NCBI GenBank assembly: GCA_003554865.1 | Contig: PWHJ01000050.1 | Location: 1 to 38,980, forward strand | Length of the DNA: 38,980 nt | Origin: Bacteroidota bacterium | GTDB taxonomy: Bacteria; Bacteroidota; Bacteroidia; Bacteroidales; PUMT01 | Direction: 5' to 3' | Shown here: positions 26,201 to 34,083 of the stretch, piece after piece | How positions within the stretch are numbered: position 1 is the first letter of the stretch | Layout: each line of letters begins with the position of its first letter | Translations under genes and position numbers: made by a program | Notes under the pieces: model-generated | Databases searched by the model: none | The model's input: only the letters and a program-made list of their open reading frames with translations | Told to the model about the DNA's origin: nothing

Positions 26201-27695
26201 GCAGATGCCTTACCCCGCTTAACGGTTTTTTTAAAAATGAGGCGAATTTTTCCACTGAAAGTTCTTCGTCTTCGTTACTTGAAGCGAATCGCCTTATGGA
26301 AAACAGGGGGTGGGTTTTTTCCATTCCATGAATGTTATGAAAATGTGCCTTGCTGAAATAATTTAATGACTCAAATTCAGCGCTTCCCCTGGAGCTTCCC
26401 CGGGGCATTGTAAAAACAATTTTATCCTCATTTACATTCCAGATAAGTCTGCCGAAATCCATGTTAACCCTGTGATAAGTGTTGGTGTAAAAGCTGCCTG
26501 ACATAACATTGTCGTTGCGGGTCAGTGTCAAATCACCCGAAACGGAGGAAAAGGCGAGTTTGAGATCGGGGTGGTAGATTGAATCGTTTTCAATATAAAA
26601 TACTATACTTGAGCTGTTTGAGTTTATTTCCTCAACGGATAGTACAAAATGTTCGGATCTGGCAACAAAAAATGTATCTTCTTTGCGTATAAACTTTAGG
26701 GTTGCTCCTGAACTTTCACTGCCCGAGCCGGTAAAACTGCCGCCCCTCATTGAAATGCCCCCGTTGTAGTGGATTTTGGGAAATATATTGTTAATTGTAA
26801 GATCTTCTCTGTAAGATCTGAAACGTGGGTAGGTTACCTTGTCTTCGTCCAGTCCCCTTGTAACGCGGTCTTCCAGAGTGCCGTAAAGATTTCCCTGAAA
26901 ATGACGCCCGAAGGCAAATTTTACCGAATCGGCCGAATAATGAGGATTTACCAGATCTATTTTGTATTCACCCAAAGTTGCCTTAACCTCATCCCGGTCA
27001 TGACCGGAGCGCTCCCATCCAACCGTTCCGTTTGAGCCTTCCCATTTTTTTTCCATTATGTTTAAAATCCCTTCCGTTTCCCTTATCACGATACTGTCAT
27101 TTCCGGAGAAACACAAAAGGTCGGTTTCGGAAAAGCTGATCAGCAGGGCTTCATCGAAGTGAAAACGGTAGCCCGACCCGGAGGCTTTCCATGTAACGGC
27201 CGCTGAACCGAAAAGTATGTTGTCGTTTAAGAGTTCGTGTACTCTCTCGAGGGACTCGTTGATAACCGATAGTCTCAGTCCGCCTTCTTCCAGGTAATAT
27301 AAGAAGGCTTCCAGCCATACGGGAAAATGGTTTCGTGCGGCGTCATGGTTTGCAAAGAGATCGAGCAGTTTCAACAGGTTGATAAAATGGGGCGCGGGTC
27401 TGGCATTTTGAATTGCGAAAAGATTGGCGGAATTTAAAATTATTTCCTTTTCACCGGTTGTAAATTGTTCTGATCTCCAGGCGGCAGTGAAACTCTCCAG
27501 CACTTCCTCTTCTTTATCGCTCAGGTTGTGCCCCATAAAATTCTCCAGCTCTTTTATGAAATTATTTTGCTCACCCGTGAAATAATCCCTGTTTTGTCCG
27601 TGCAGTTTCACTGGGCTTCCCCAAAAGAAAAGCAGCAAAATTGTGAACAGCGCAATTATGTTCTTTTTTGATCCAAAGAGAAGGCAATCCCCCAT
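23226..27695 (-). CDS. Giant secreted beta-rich protein, about 1,489 aa, unrecognised
   Basis: The ATG at 27695 gives MGDCLLFGSKKN, then a hydrophobic signal (IIALFTILLLFFWG) with likely cleavage near HGQ. A longer frame from TTG at 27749 would begin inside the terminator hairpin at 27746-27775, so I reject it. Residues about 30-160 look helical; most of the rest is alternating beta-strands with Gly/Asp/Asn turns, as in AsmA-like, LptD/OstA-like or long beta-helix proteins. A short compact segment around residues 480-530 (LSVEKFASFLKKP...GFIYYDTSG) looks different, perhaps a small winged-helix-like domain. 'NAGYLTFFGNNFQFDY' near 590 is a motif I associate with large uncharacterised Bacteroidota envelope proteins. 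I find no catalytic motif, no anchor Cys and no C-terminal sorting signal. The function is unknown. Confidence 0.85.
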   Translation of the reverse strand: MGDCLLFGSKKNIIALFTILLLFFWGSPVKLHGQNRDYFTGEQNNFIKELENFMGHNLSDKEEEVLESFTAAWRSEQFTTGEKEIILNSANLFAIQNARPAPHFINLLKLLDLFANHDAARNHFPVWLEAFLYYLEEGGLRLSVINESLERVHELLNDNILFGSAAVTWKASGSGYRFHFDEALLISFSETDLLCFSGNDSIVIRETEGILNIMEKKWEGSNGTVGWERSGHDRDEVKATLGEYKIDLVNPHYSADSVKFAFGRHFQGNLYGTLEDRVTRGLDEDKVTYPRFRSYREDLTINNIFPKIHYNGGISMRGGSFTGSGSESSGATLKFIRKEDTFFVARSEHFVLSVEEINSNSSSIVFYIENDSIYHPDLKLAFSSVSGDLTLTRNDNVMSGSFYTNTYHRVNMDFGRLIWNVNEDKIVFTMPRGSSRGSAEFESLNYFSKAHFHNIHGMEKTHPLFSIRRFASSNEDEELSVEKFASFLKKPLSGVRHLLIDLALEGFIYYDTSGDVFVIRDKLNDYIRANNNMIDHDIIVFESETDAPRENASLYLNTNELKINGIKGVNISNVHNVNLFPENDTIVLKRNRNFRFNGVINAGYLTFFGNNFQFDYEEFSIGMQKIDSIKILAASDEYDMYGRALVNNVKNIIRSTTGMVYIDKPDNKSGREEHKDYPKFQSSENSYVHYDNPGIYGGIYESDKVYFELFPFQVDSLSTFRFEFVELEGKFVSGGIFPEIEESLTLQKDMSLGFTHKTTEKGLPLYGERGTFYDTITMSNSGLKGGGKVEYLTSGIHSPGFSFYPDSMNATASKFEMEKLRGKEEYPFVASKNNPLQWLPEKDSLLIMQGEEPFRVFNENTLFRGNLVLSREELSGEGMLDAENARLTSSLFTFGSTTFESDTTDFILFGGENDTLFISSNVKTSVDIEEQHGNFTLNSDNEIVKFPGIFYNAYPAAYSWDIEKMNIELRAEKIFAPGEYAGAKYISYRQGQDSLSYISPLSTYDYSNNLLTSEEVKYVRIADALIHPTGEEVKVKENAEMQPLEDARIEAGEHTIHKAKLKIEGKNSYFGYGYYDYIDDKGSTQTIRMDTISVSDSLITTAHGKLAENDNFRLNDHFGFKGEVTLRADNPRLKFSGGVMAYLNCGPDDPRWLSFEYEVNPQNVMLPVEKQPNSVNGKRLYSGLYVAGDPSRLESAFMGEWNDNALPVINAGGYLQYHSSTGEYRVGLRERFSDPSHPGNYLSIDREECILYGEGKIDPGADLGQLKLNAAGSFTSLTEEGKTSLDLMMGADFFFSEEAIEAMAEKLLKGGESEPPDSGGFFFNRGLNELLGKEAAGEYRSKSDGALSRRGVPPEMDKTMFFSRISLLWNKETQSYRSSGKLNLKYIGGEKINRQVNGFIEISKSGATDFMDIYIEADEDNWYYFGYTRGVMQAYSSDPSFVEIIDDLRTRRREMRVPRGETPYIYMLATETKLNQFFSRYNNNAEAGE

Positions 27696-27745
27696 TCCAT
27701 ATAACAAATTGAAAACTAAACGTATAATGTTTATACGCTGTAAAA

Positions 27746-27775
27746 TCAAAAAAGTTCCCTGAGGAACTTTTTTGA
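27746..27775 (-). terminator. Terminator between tpiA and the giant gene
   Basis: A perfect 13-bp stem TCAAAAAAGTTCC/GGAACTTTTTTGA with a 4-nt loop. On the minus strand it follows tpiA by about 75 nt and is U-rich on its 3' arm. It can act on both strands. Confidence 0.8.
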
Positions 27776-27850
27776 TGCATATTGAATTGTCAGGAAAGCA
27801 ATAACCGGCTGTTCAACTTTTTCTCTGTCGAAGGCCGGCAAGCTGATCTG

Positions 27851-28606
27851 TTAAAAAGAGTTGATAATGCCGTAGAAATCTTTGGCCGAGAGAGAAGCCC
27901 CGCCTATCAGTCCACCGTCAACATCCTTGTTTGCAAACAGCTCCGGGGCGTTGGACGGCTTGCAGCTGCCCCCGTAAAGGATTACCTGTTCTTCGGCTGT
28001 CCGGGTGCTGTACTTCTCTTCCACCAGATGCCTTATGTACTGGTGCATCTCCTGAGCCTGCTCAGAAGTTGCATTTTTACCTGTGCCAATAGCCCATACT
28101 GGCTCATAGGCTATTATAACATTTTTGAGTTTTTCTTCATCCAGATCAAACAAGCCGTATTCCAGCTGTTTTTTAATAACTTCGGTGTAAATGAGCTTTT
28201 CCCGTTCATGTAATTTTTCACCGCAGCAGAAAATAGGCTTCAAATCGTTCTCAAGGGCAAGCTTGACCTTACCGGCAACCTCCAGGTCGCTTTCATTAAA
28301 ATATATCCTGCGTTCTGAATGCCCTATTATGACGTATTCGGCACCTGCTGATCTTATCATTGATGCAGACACTTCACCTGTTAAAGCACCCGAGGGCTCG
28401 GCTGCACAATTTTGCGCTGCCAGTCCTATCTTTTCTGTCAGTACTTTTTTGATCCCGGCAAGATGCGTGAAAGGGGGAGCTACAATAACATCAACGTTTT
28501 CGGGTAAACCTTTGGCTACAAGATCATTCACGGAACTTGCCAGCTTAATTCCCTCCTGAAGGGTGGTGTTTAATTTCCAGTTTCCGGCTACAATTTTACG
28601 TCTCAT
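27851..28606 (-). CDS. tpiA: Triosephosphate isomerase
   Basis: 251 residues from ATG at 28606, the standard length for this glycolytic enzyme. Catalytic residues are Lys11 in AGNWKLN, His96 in IGHSERR and Glu168 in AYEPVWAIGTGK; the phosphate-binding GGSCKPSNA is also present. A longer frame from TTG at 28633 adds nine residues, but the promoter -7 box ends only 15 nt upstream of it, and GGGAG precedes the ATG, so 28606 is preferred. It is preceded by tmk on the same strand. Confidence 0.97.
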   Translation of the reverse strand: MRRKIVAGNWKLNTTLQEGIKLASSVNDLVAKGLPENVDVIVAPPFTHLAGIKKVLTEKIGLAAQNCAAEPSGALTGEVSASMIRSAGAEYVIIGHSERRIYFNESDLEVAGKVKLALENDLKPIFCCGEKLHEREKLIYTEVIKKQLEYGLFDLDEEKLKNVIIAYEPVWAIGTGKNATSEQAQEMHQYIRHLVEEKYSTRTAEEQVILYGGSCKPSNAPELFANKDVDGGLIGGASLSAKDFYGIINSF

Positions 28607-28647
28607 ATGATACTCCCTTTTTTTGGCAACCAATTTTCAGATGATAA

Positions 28648-28678
28648 CAAATTTATTACAATCGGTGATTTTTTCAAA
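28648..28678 (-). promoter_or_regulatory. tpiA promoter with both -33 and -7 elements
   Basis: Read on the minus strand, TTTG (28675-28678) and TAAATTTG (28648-28655) are separated by exactly 19 nt, the ideal Bacteroidota sigma-ABfr layout. The box lies 42 bp before the ATG at 28606. Confidence 0.65.
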
Positions 28679-28694
28679 ATTATTTAAACAAAAT

Positions 28695-28711
28695 CCCCTC
28701 GATTGCAGGGG
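28695..28711 (-). terminator. Weak terminator after tmk
   Basis: On the minus strand CCCCT pairs with AGGGG around a 7-nt loop and is followed by ATTTTGTTT. The stem is only 5 bp. Confidence 0.4.
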
Positions 28712-28727
28712 CGTGTGGCAAAGAAGC

Positions 28728-29417
28728 TCAGCCAGTAATTTTTTTGGATTTTAGCAAAGAGATGATCCTGGAGGAGATCTCACGGGCTTCCATAATTTCC
28801 CCGTTTTCGGAAAAGCATTTAAGCACTTTCATATCCTCCTCCTTTTCGGCTAGTTCCAGGTAAGATTGCCGTACTTTTTCCTGAAATTCTATTTTTTCTT
28901 CATGAATATCTTTTTTTCCCCCCAGGTAATTTCTGTCGTTGCCGGTTCTTGCTTTTTGAAGGTTTTGCCTTGTAAAGTCCATGGGCACGTCAAGGAAAAT
29001 ATTGACCCCGGGCCGGGGAATGGAATAATATGAATATTCCATGTAGAGGATCCATTGTTTGAGCTGGTTTTTCTCTTCTTCAGTTTTAAGTTTTGCACAC
29101 TGGTAGGCTATGTTGGAGTAAACATAACGATCGGCTATGACCACCCTCCCCTCCGAGAGCCATTGTGATATTTCCTTTTTGGCATCGTTGCGGTTCCCGG
29201 CGTAAAGAAGAGCCGTCATATAAGGGCTTACATTTTCAATACTCCCGAGCTCCCCCCGCAGGAACATGCCTATAAGCGATCCAAACAGGGAAGAGTCGAT
29301 GCGGGGAAAGTGCATGAAGTTGTACGGGATCTTTTCCCTCTCAAAATGTTTGCACAGCAGGTCTAGCTGTGTTGATTTCCCCGAACCGTCAAGTCCCTCA
29401 ATTACTGCAAAACCCAT
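28728..29417 (-). CDS. tmk: Thymidylate kinase
   Basis: A 229-residue P-loop kinase phosphorylating dTMP to dTDP. The P-loop is EGLDGSGKSTQ (7-17), the DR(Y/H) motif is ADRYVYSNIAYQ, and the lid region is KARTGNDRNYLGGKKDIHEE. The P-loop lacks an Arg and the lid is Arg/Lys-rich, which fits the bacterial type-II arrangement. It is slightly longer than many family members (about 205-215). It lies about 120 bp upstream of tpiA, which has its own promoter. Confidence 0.92.
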   Translation of the reverse strand: MGFAVIEGLDGSGKSTQLDLLCKHFEREKIPYNFMHFPRIDSSLFGSLIGMFLRGELGSIENVSPYMTALLYAGNRNDAKKEISQWLSEGRVVIADRYVYSNIAYQCAKLKTEEEKNQLKQWILYMEYSYYSIPRPGVNIFLDVPMDFTRQNLQKARTGNDRNYLGGKKDIHEEKIEFQEKVRQSYLELAEKEEDMKVLKCFSENGEIMEAREISSRIISLLKSKKITG

Positions 29418-29523
29418 ATTTTTAAATTATTTGTACCGTTTAAGGGTGTTTCCGATAAAAGTCAGCAAGGTGTGTAAATATACCTTATTTTAATTTTTAT
29501 CCCAGATTATTTTTAAAACTTAT

Positions 29524-29531
29524 TACTTTTG
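29524..29531 (+). promoter_or_regulatory. Candidate -7 box of folP
   Basis: TACTTTTG matches TAnnTTTG, 27 bp before the folP ATG, and equals the octamer before the YggS gene (14464). No -33 TTTG is seen. Confidence 0.35.
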
Positions 29532-29557
29532 CATGGAGTTTACACCAAAACAATAAC

Positions 29558-30424
29558 ATGCAACTTACCTCGAAAAAAAAGATACTAAACTGCGGCGGTA
29601 AACTTGTAGATCTTTCTTTTCCCAAAGTTATGGGGATACTGAACGTGACTCCCGATTCATTTTATGACGGGGGACGTTATAACACAAGTGAAAGAATATA
29701 TGAAAGGGTGGAGGAGATTGTCAGCTCCGGAGCCGACATCATTGATGTGGGGGCGGTCTCGACCCGCCCTGGCGCAGAGGAGATACCCGTAAAGGAGGAA
29801 TTGCTCCGGCTTGAACCGGCCCTGGAGATTATCCGCAAGCATTACCCCGAATCAATTGTGTCGGTCGACACGTACCGTTCGGAAGTGGTGCGGGAAGTTG
29901 TCCAAAATTACGGAGTTCAAATTATAAACGATATTTCGGCGGGTAAAATGGATCCCCAAATGCATAATACAGTTGCATTGTTTAATGTACCCTACATTGT
30001 AATGCACATGCAGGGCAGACCCGAGAACATGCAGCTCAGGCCGGAGTATGAAGATGTTACATGCGAGATTTTCAGGTTCCTTTCTGAAAAGGTTAAGTCG
30101 CTGAAAGAGTTGGGTGTTAAAGATATAATAATCGATCCCGGTTTCGGCTTCGGCAAAAGGCCCGAACATAATTACCGGCTTGCAAAAGATCTTGATATAT
30201 TTGGTTTTATGGAGTTGCCCCTGCTTGTTGGTTTTTCAAGAAAGTCTATGGTTTACAAGCTTTTGGGACTTCCCTCTGGTGAGTCACTGACCGGGACAAT
30301 CGTATTTAATACTATGGCCCTTATGAAAGGTGCAGATATTTTAAGGGTCCATGATGTTAAGGAGGCTGTGGAGGCTGTCAAAATTTTTTGTGAGGTAAAC
30401 GGCCGGGAAGATTCAGAGAAATGA
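29558..30424 (+). CDS. folP: Dihydropteroate synthase
   Basis: A 288-residue TIM-barrel enzyme joining p-aminobenzoate to dihydropterin pyrophosphate in folate synthesis, the sulfonamide target. Family motifs are all present: MGILNVTPDSFYDGG (25-39), GADIIDVGAVSTRPGAEE, SVDTYRSEV, INDISAG, IVMHMQGRPENM, IIDPGFGFGK, VGFSRKSM and RVHDV. It is followed 21 bp later by cdaA, giving a two-gene operon. Confidence 0.97.
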   Translation: MQLTSKKKILNCGGKLVDLSFPKVMGILNVTPDSFYDGGRYNTSERIYERVEEIVSSGADIIDVGAVSTRPGAEEIPVKEELLRLEPALEIIRKHYPESIVSVDTYRSEVVREVVQNYGVQIINDISAGKMDPQMHNTVALFNVPYIVMHMQGRPENMQLRPEYEDVTCEIFRFLSEKVKSLKELGVKDIIIDPGFGFGKRPEHNYRLAKDLDIFGFMELPLLVGFSRKSMVYKLLGLPSGESLTGTIVFNTMALMKGADILRVHDVKEAVEAVKIFCEVNGREDSEK

Positions 30425-30445
30425 TAAAAAATATATAATTACCGG

Positions 30446-31252
30446 ATGACCGAAGCATTTATTTCTTTAAGGGTACTTGACATACTGGACATAATAATGA
30501 CTGCCGCCCTTTTATACTGGGTCTACAGGCTTATAAGAGGCACTATTGCAATAACCATTTTTGCAGGCATTTTTTCAGTTTATCTTTTTTGGTTGCTTGT
30601 GCGTGCCCTCAATATGGAACTGCTTTCATCCATTCTCGGTCAGTTTATAGGTGTGGGTGTGATTGCCCTTATCATTGTTTTTCAGCAGGAAATAAGACGT
30701 TTTCTGATTTTTATAGGGACCCGCTATCTTACAAATTTCGGTTTTTCCTTTGAGAAAATGTTCTCCTTTACCAAGGAATCGGCACCCAAGTTGCGTATCC
30801 GCTCGATTATCAAGGCGTGCAAAACCTTTATGGATACCAGGACCGGCGCTCTTATTGTCATAGCAAGAAAATCTGAGCTGCTTCCTTATATTCAGACAGG
30901 TGACCTTGTTGATGCTGAAACTTCAAGCAGGTTAATGGAGAGCATTTTTTGCAGGGAGAGTCCCCTGCACGACGGGGCAATAATAATAATTGACGAAAGG
31001 ATAAAAGCTGCCCGTTGCATCCTTCCCGTGTCTGAGACCATTAATCTGCCGCCCGAGTGCGGAATGCGTCATCGCGCCGCACTTGGTATGGCTGAGCAAA
31101 CCGATGCCATTGTGATAATTGTTTCCGAGGAAAAGGGGATGCTTTCCCTTGCTGACACCGGTGAAATACATCTGAATATTACCATTGAAAAGCTTAAGGA
31201 GACACTTGAAAAAGAGTTTTTTGACGACCCCTACAAGGGTTTGCTCAGTTGA
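30446..31252 (+). CDS. cdaA: Diadenylate cyclase (CdaA type)
   Basis: A 268-residue membrane-bound enzyme that makes c-di-AMP from two ATP. Hydrophobic segments over about residues 12-78 form three helices, then a DAC domain with the DGA motif (SPLHDGAIIII, about 171-181) and RHRAA (about 208-212). It lacks the CdaR and GlmM neighbours known from Firmicutes; here it follows folP, which I recall as the usual Bacteroidota arrangement. c-di-AMP commonly controls potassium and osmotic balance. The stop is 5 bp from the plsY stop on the opposite strand. Confidence 0.95.
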   Translation: MTEAFISLRVLDILDIIMTAALLYWVYRLIRGTIAITIFAGIFSVYLFWLLVRALNMELLSSILGQFIGVGVIALIIVFQQEIRRFLIFIGTRYLTNFGFSFEKMFSFTKESAPKLRIRSIIKACKTFMDTRTGALIVIARKSELLPYIQTGDLVDAETSSRLMESIFCRESPLHDGAIIIIDERIKAARCILPVSETINLPPECGMRHRAALGMAEQTDAIVIIVSEEKGMLSLADTGEIHLNITIEKLKETLEKEFFDDPYKGLLS

Positions 31253-31257
31253 TAAGC

Positions 31258-31902
31258 TTAATGTTTTTCTCTGTTTTTGAACAGGAAGCTGGCCTTTGAT
31301 TCCTGGTTGCGCAGAAGCCTCTCAATATTCTTTTGATGGGTAAAGAGCAACAGTACAAAAACGATCAGGGAAAAAATGACCAGCGAAGGAGTGGTTGTGT
31401 TGAATACAACAATCACCATAACGGGGAAAGAGAGTCCGGCTATCATCGAGCTAAGTGAAACATATTTTGTTGCAATCAGGGTTACAAGGAACACCCCGAG
31501 GCATATAAGTGTTGAGACCGGGTCGATAGCCAGTATTACTCCCACAAAAGTTGCAACGCCTTTTCCTCCCCTGAAATTGGCAAAAAGGGGAAATATATGT
31601 CCCATAATTGCTGCAAGTCCAAGCAGGAGCTGAAAATTAATGTATTCTCCTGAAACGGGTATGTGATAATGGGAGAAATGAATGAGTTTTACCGCAACCC
31701 ATCCCTTAAGAATATCAAGCAGAAGAACGGGTATTCCGGCTTTGTATCCAAGGACACGTATTGTATTTGTGCTGCCGGCATTTTTGCTGCCGTGGTTACG
31801 GACATCGATTTTGTAGAAACTTCTGCCTACCCATATGGCATTGGGTACAGATCCGATTATATAGGCCAAAAAAAGTATAAAAGCATTCCAGATCCACGGC
31901 AT
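31258..31902 (-). CDS. plsY: Glycerol-3-phosphate acyltransferase PlsY
   Basis: A 214-residue integral membrane enzyme transferring acyl groups from acyl-phosphate to glycerol-3-phosphate, the first step of phospholipid synthesis. The three family motifs are visible: GSVPNAIWVGR, the phosphate loop GSKNAGSTNTIRVLG, and GGKGVATFVG. Several hydrophobic helices fill the rest. It converges with cdaA; no terminator separates them, so read-through or antisense overlap is possible. Confidence 0.95.
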   Translation of the reverse strand: MPWIWNAFILFLAYIIGSVPNAIWVGRSFYKIDVRNHGSKNAGSTNTIRVLGYKAGIPVLLLDILKGWVAVKLIHFSHYHIPVSGEYINFQLLLGLAAIMGHIFPLFANFRGGKGVATFVGVILAIDPVSTLICLGVFLVTLIATKYVSLSSMIAGLSFPVMVIVVFNTTTPSLVIFSLIVFVLLLFTHQKNIERLLRNQESKASFLFKNREKH

Positions 31903-31987
31903 AATTAATCCTTTGAATGATGTGCAAATTTCGTCAATTTCAACGAATTTTCAAAATAGTAAAAAAAGTGTGCAAATAATAACGCAA

Positions 31988-32818
31988 TTAAGAGGTTTTT
32001 ATGATTATTTTTTTTACCGCATCAGTGAAGCCGGAATTGTTGTTTCCGGTGCAGACTTCATATATTCCCCTCAAGTCACCGGGGGCATTTCCGACAACAT
32101 AGGAGTAAGCAGAAAAATTTAGCATGTCAAGGTCGTTGTAATCGTTTCCTACAGCCAGTGTATTATCCCTTTTTATGCAGAGCCTGTTGCAAAGCCATTT
32201 GGCGGTATGACCCTTTGATACTTCAGGGGGGAGTACCTCTATCCACATGGTGCAGTTGTCAAGTGGTGAAGTGGCCCTTATAACGCGCAGACCGCTCAAC
32301 TTGTTACGAATATTTTCAAGTGTTTCCGGATCTTCCGGAACAATGGCCAGCAGCTGACTTGCATTTTTGTAGTTGGGAGGATCAAGTGATAGAGGGTATG
32401 CAAAATCGCTGTAGATGCTGCACCTGTTTTTAAAGTCTGAATTGCCGCAGTTGGCGTCATAGTATAGGAAACGGTGATTTTCCGGAACAAGGTCGTGCAC
32501 CATAAAGCTCATTTTTGCCTCTATAAATGTATCAATGGCAAACCTTACCTCTTTTTCCTTCAGGTGTGCCGCGTATAAAAGCTCGCCGGTGCGCCAGTCT
32601 AAAACCCCTGCTCCGGTAGAGAATATTATGTAATCAACCGGAAAGCCCTCTTCCACAACCTTTCTTAAGCTGTAAAGACTTCTGCCGGTGGCAATAACAC
32701 GGCAGACATCCATCTCTCCCAACATCTGAAGAGTATCCCGGTCCTGAGGGCTCACAAGCTTTTCATCATTGAGCAAAGTACCGTCAAGATCGGTAATGAC
32801 CATCCTCAGTTCACCCAT
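31988..32818 (-). CDS. Cof-type HAD-IIB sugar-phosphatase-like protein
   Basis: A 276-residue HAD-superfamily hydrolase with a C2-type cap. Motif I is VITDLDGTLLND (Asp nucleophile), motif II SGTG-like ATGRS, motif III Lys in EVSKGHTAKWL, and motif IV GNDYNDLDML. Family members are phosphatases of sugar phosphates, FMN or PLP. It lies 85 bp upstream of plsY on the same strand. The substrate cannot be told from sequence. Confidence 0.92.
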   Translation of the reverse strand: MGELRMVITDLDGTLLNDEKLVSPQDRDTLQMLGEMDVCRVIATGRSLYSLRKVVEEGFPVDYIIFSTGAGVLDWRTGELLYAAHLKEKEVRFAIDTFIEAKMSFMVHDLVPENHRFLYYDANCGNSDFKNRCSIYSDFAYPLSLDPPNYKNASQLLAIVPEDPETLENIRNKLSGLRVIRATSPLDNCTMWIEVLPPEVSKGHTAKWLCNRLCIKRDNTLAVGNDYNDLDMLNFSAYSYVVGNAPGDLRGIYEVCTGNNNSGFTDAVKKIIIKTS

Positions 32819-33002
32819 ATATGCATTATTTGATTAAGATTTCCAATAACCGGTTGCAAAATTGGTAATATAATATAATAAAGTCACTTTTTCAACTCTT
32901 CGCTGAAAATGATTCCTCCTGAAACTTATCTTCGTGTTCCCCCTTTACCCGTCAGACTATGCAGGAGGTGAAAAAAAATAAGCGATTAATTTTTATAATT
33001 GT

Positions 33003-33010
33003 TATTTTTG
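33003..33010 (+). promoter_or_regulatory. Candidate -7 box of the PLP-enzyme gene
   Basis: TATTTTTG matches TAnnTTTG, 19 bp before the ATG. A -33 TTTG is not seen. Confidence 0.35.
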
Positions 33011-33029
33011 AACCGGAAAAGTATTTACT

Positions 33030-34010
33030 ATGGAACATTTTAACCGCCTTGAACTTGCCCACACACCAACACCTCTTCAGCGCCTTGAGAGAGCGGGAAG
33101 GCATCTGAAAATTGACCTGTGGGTCAAAAGGGACGATCTTACCGGGGATTTGCTCACGGGTGGCAACAAGATCAGAAAACTTGAATATATACTCAGTGAT
33201 GCCCTTGAAAAAAGAGCAGATCATATTCTGGTAGCCGGCGGAATTCAGTCGAATCTTGCAAAGACTACTGCCGCCCTGTCGGTAAAGCTGGGCATTAAAC
33301 CGGTGATGATTCTGGCCGGGGAGAAACCCCGGCAAAAGGAGGGTAATTTTTTTCTTTCTTCATTTCTTGATATTGAAACTGTTTTTATTGATGCTTCGCA
33401 TCCTTCTCAACTCGAAAGGGCAATGCACGACCATGCCGCCGTTCTTGAGCGTTCCGGCAAAAGGCCTTATATAGTTGATTTCGGCGCATCGAACGGACTC
33501 GGTGCACTTGGGTACCTGGAGGCTTACAGGGAACTGGAGGCACAAAAAAAACAGAAGGGAGTTGAATTCGACCGTGAATTTGCAGCGGCAGGTTCTGCAG
33601 GGACTCTGGCCGGCATAATTGCAGGCCGCAGTCTTTGCGGATCATCCTCGCATATTGCAGGAATAAGTCCATGGCTCCCGGAAGCCGAGGTAACGGAAAG
33701 GGTAAGCAAATGTACCGGAGAGCTTGCCGGCATGCTGAACGAAAATATAGATACCGGTATTGAAGCTGGCGAAACGATTATAGATGACAACTTTATAGGA
33801 GAAGGCTACGGCAGCCCCACACCAGGATGCCTGGAGGCTATACGGCTCCTGGCTGAAAAAGAAGCGCTTTTGCTTGATCATACTTATACGGGAAAAGCTA
33901 TGGCGGGTTTGATATCTTATGTTGAAAAGGGAATTGTAAAACCCGGGGAAAAGGTTCTTTTCTGGCATACCGGAGGGGCCCCGGCCCTTTTTATGCTTAA
34001 GGAAGATTAA
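33030..34010 (+). CDS. D-cysteine desulfhydrase / ACC-deaminase family PLP enzyme
   Basis: A 326-residue fold-type II PLP enzyme. The opening LELAHTPTPLQRL and the PLP-Lys segment GDLLTGGNKIRKLEY (Lys47) are diagnostic of the D-cysteine desulfhydrase/1-aminocyclopropane-1-carboxylate deaminase group. SAGTLAGIIAG binds the cofactor phosphate and GYGSPTPGCLEAI lies near the active site. Substrate choice (D-cysteine, ACC or sulfolactate-related compounds in some members) cannot be fixed here. It is followed closely by the FtsE-like gene, with a hairpin between. Confidence 0.88.
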   Translation: MEHFNRLELAHTPTPLQRLERAGRHLKIDLWVKRDDLTGDLLTGGNKIRKLEYILSDALEKRADHILVAGGIQSNLAKTTAALSVKLGIKPVMILAGEKPRQKEGNFFLSSFLDIETVFIDASHPSQLERAMHDHAAVLERSGKRPYIVDFGASNGLGALGYLEAYRELEAQKKQKGVEFDREFAAAGSAGTLAGIIAGRSLCGSSSHIAGISPWLPEAEVTERVSKCTGELAGMLNENIDTGIEAGETIIDDNFIGEGYGSPTPGCLEAIRLLAEKEALLLDHTYTGKAMAGLISYVEKGIVKPGEKVLFWHTGGAPALFMLKED

Positions 34011-34011
34011 A

Positions 34012-34040
34012 GGGGAATTGTCCGTGCAGGTAAATTCCCC
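34012..34040 (+). other. Hairpin between the PLP-enzyme gene and ftsE
   Basis: GGGGAATT (34012-34019) pairs with AATTCCCC (34033-34040) around a 13-nt loop, with no T-run after it. It covers the TTG that opens the longer ftsE frame, which argues against that start. Confidence 0.55.
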
Positions 34041-34083
34041 GAAAAAATACGGCCCTGTAATGGCCATTAAAGCAAATTTTCAA

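Noticed and set aside
32909-32971. 20-codon frame before the PLP-enzyme gene
   Set aside because: It is too short, with no ribosome site and a random Pro/Arg composition.
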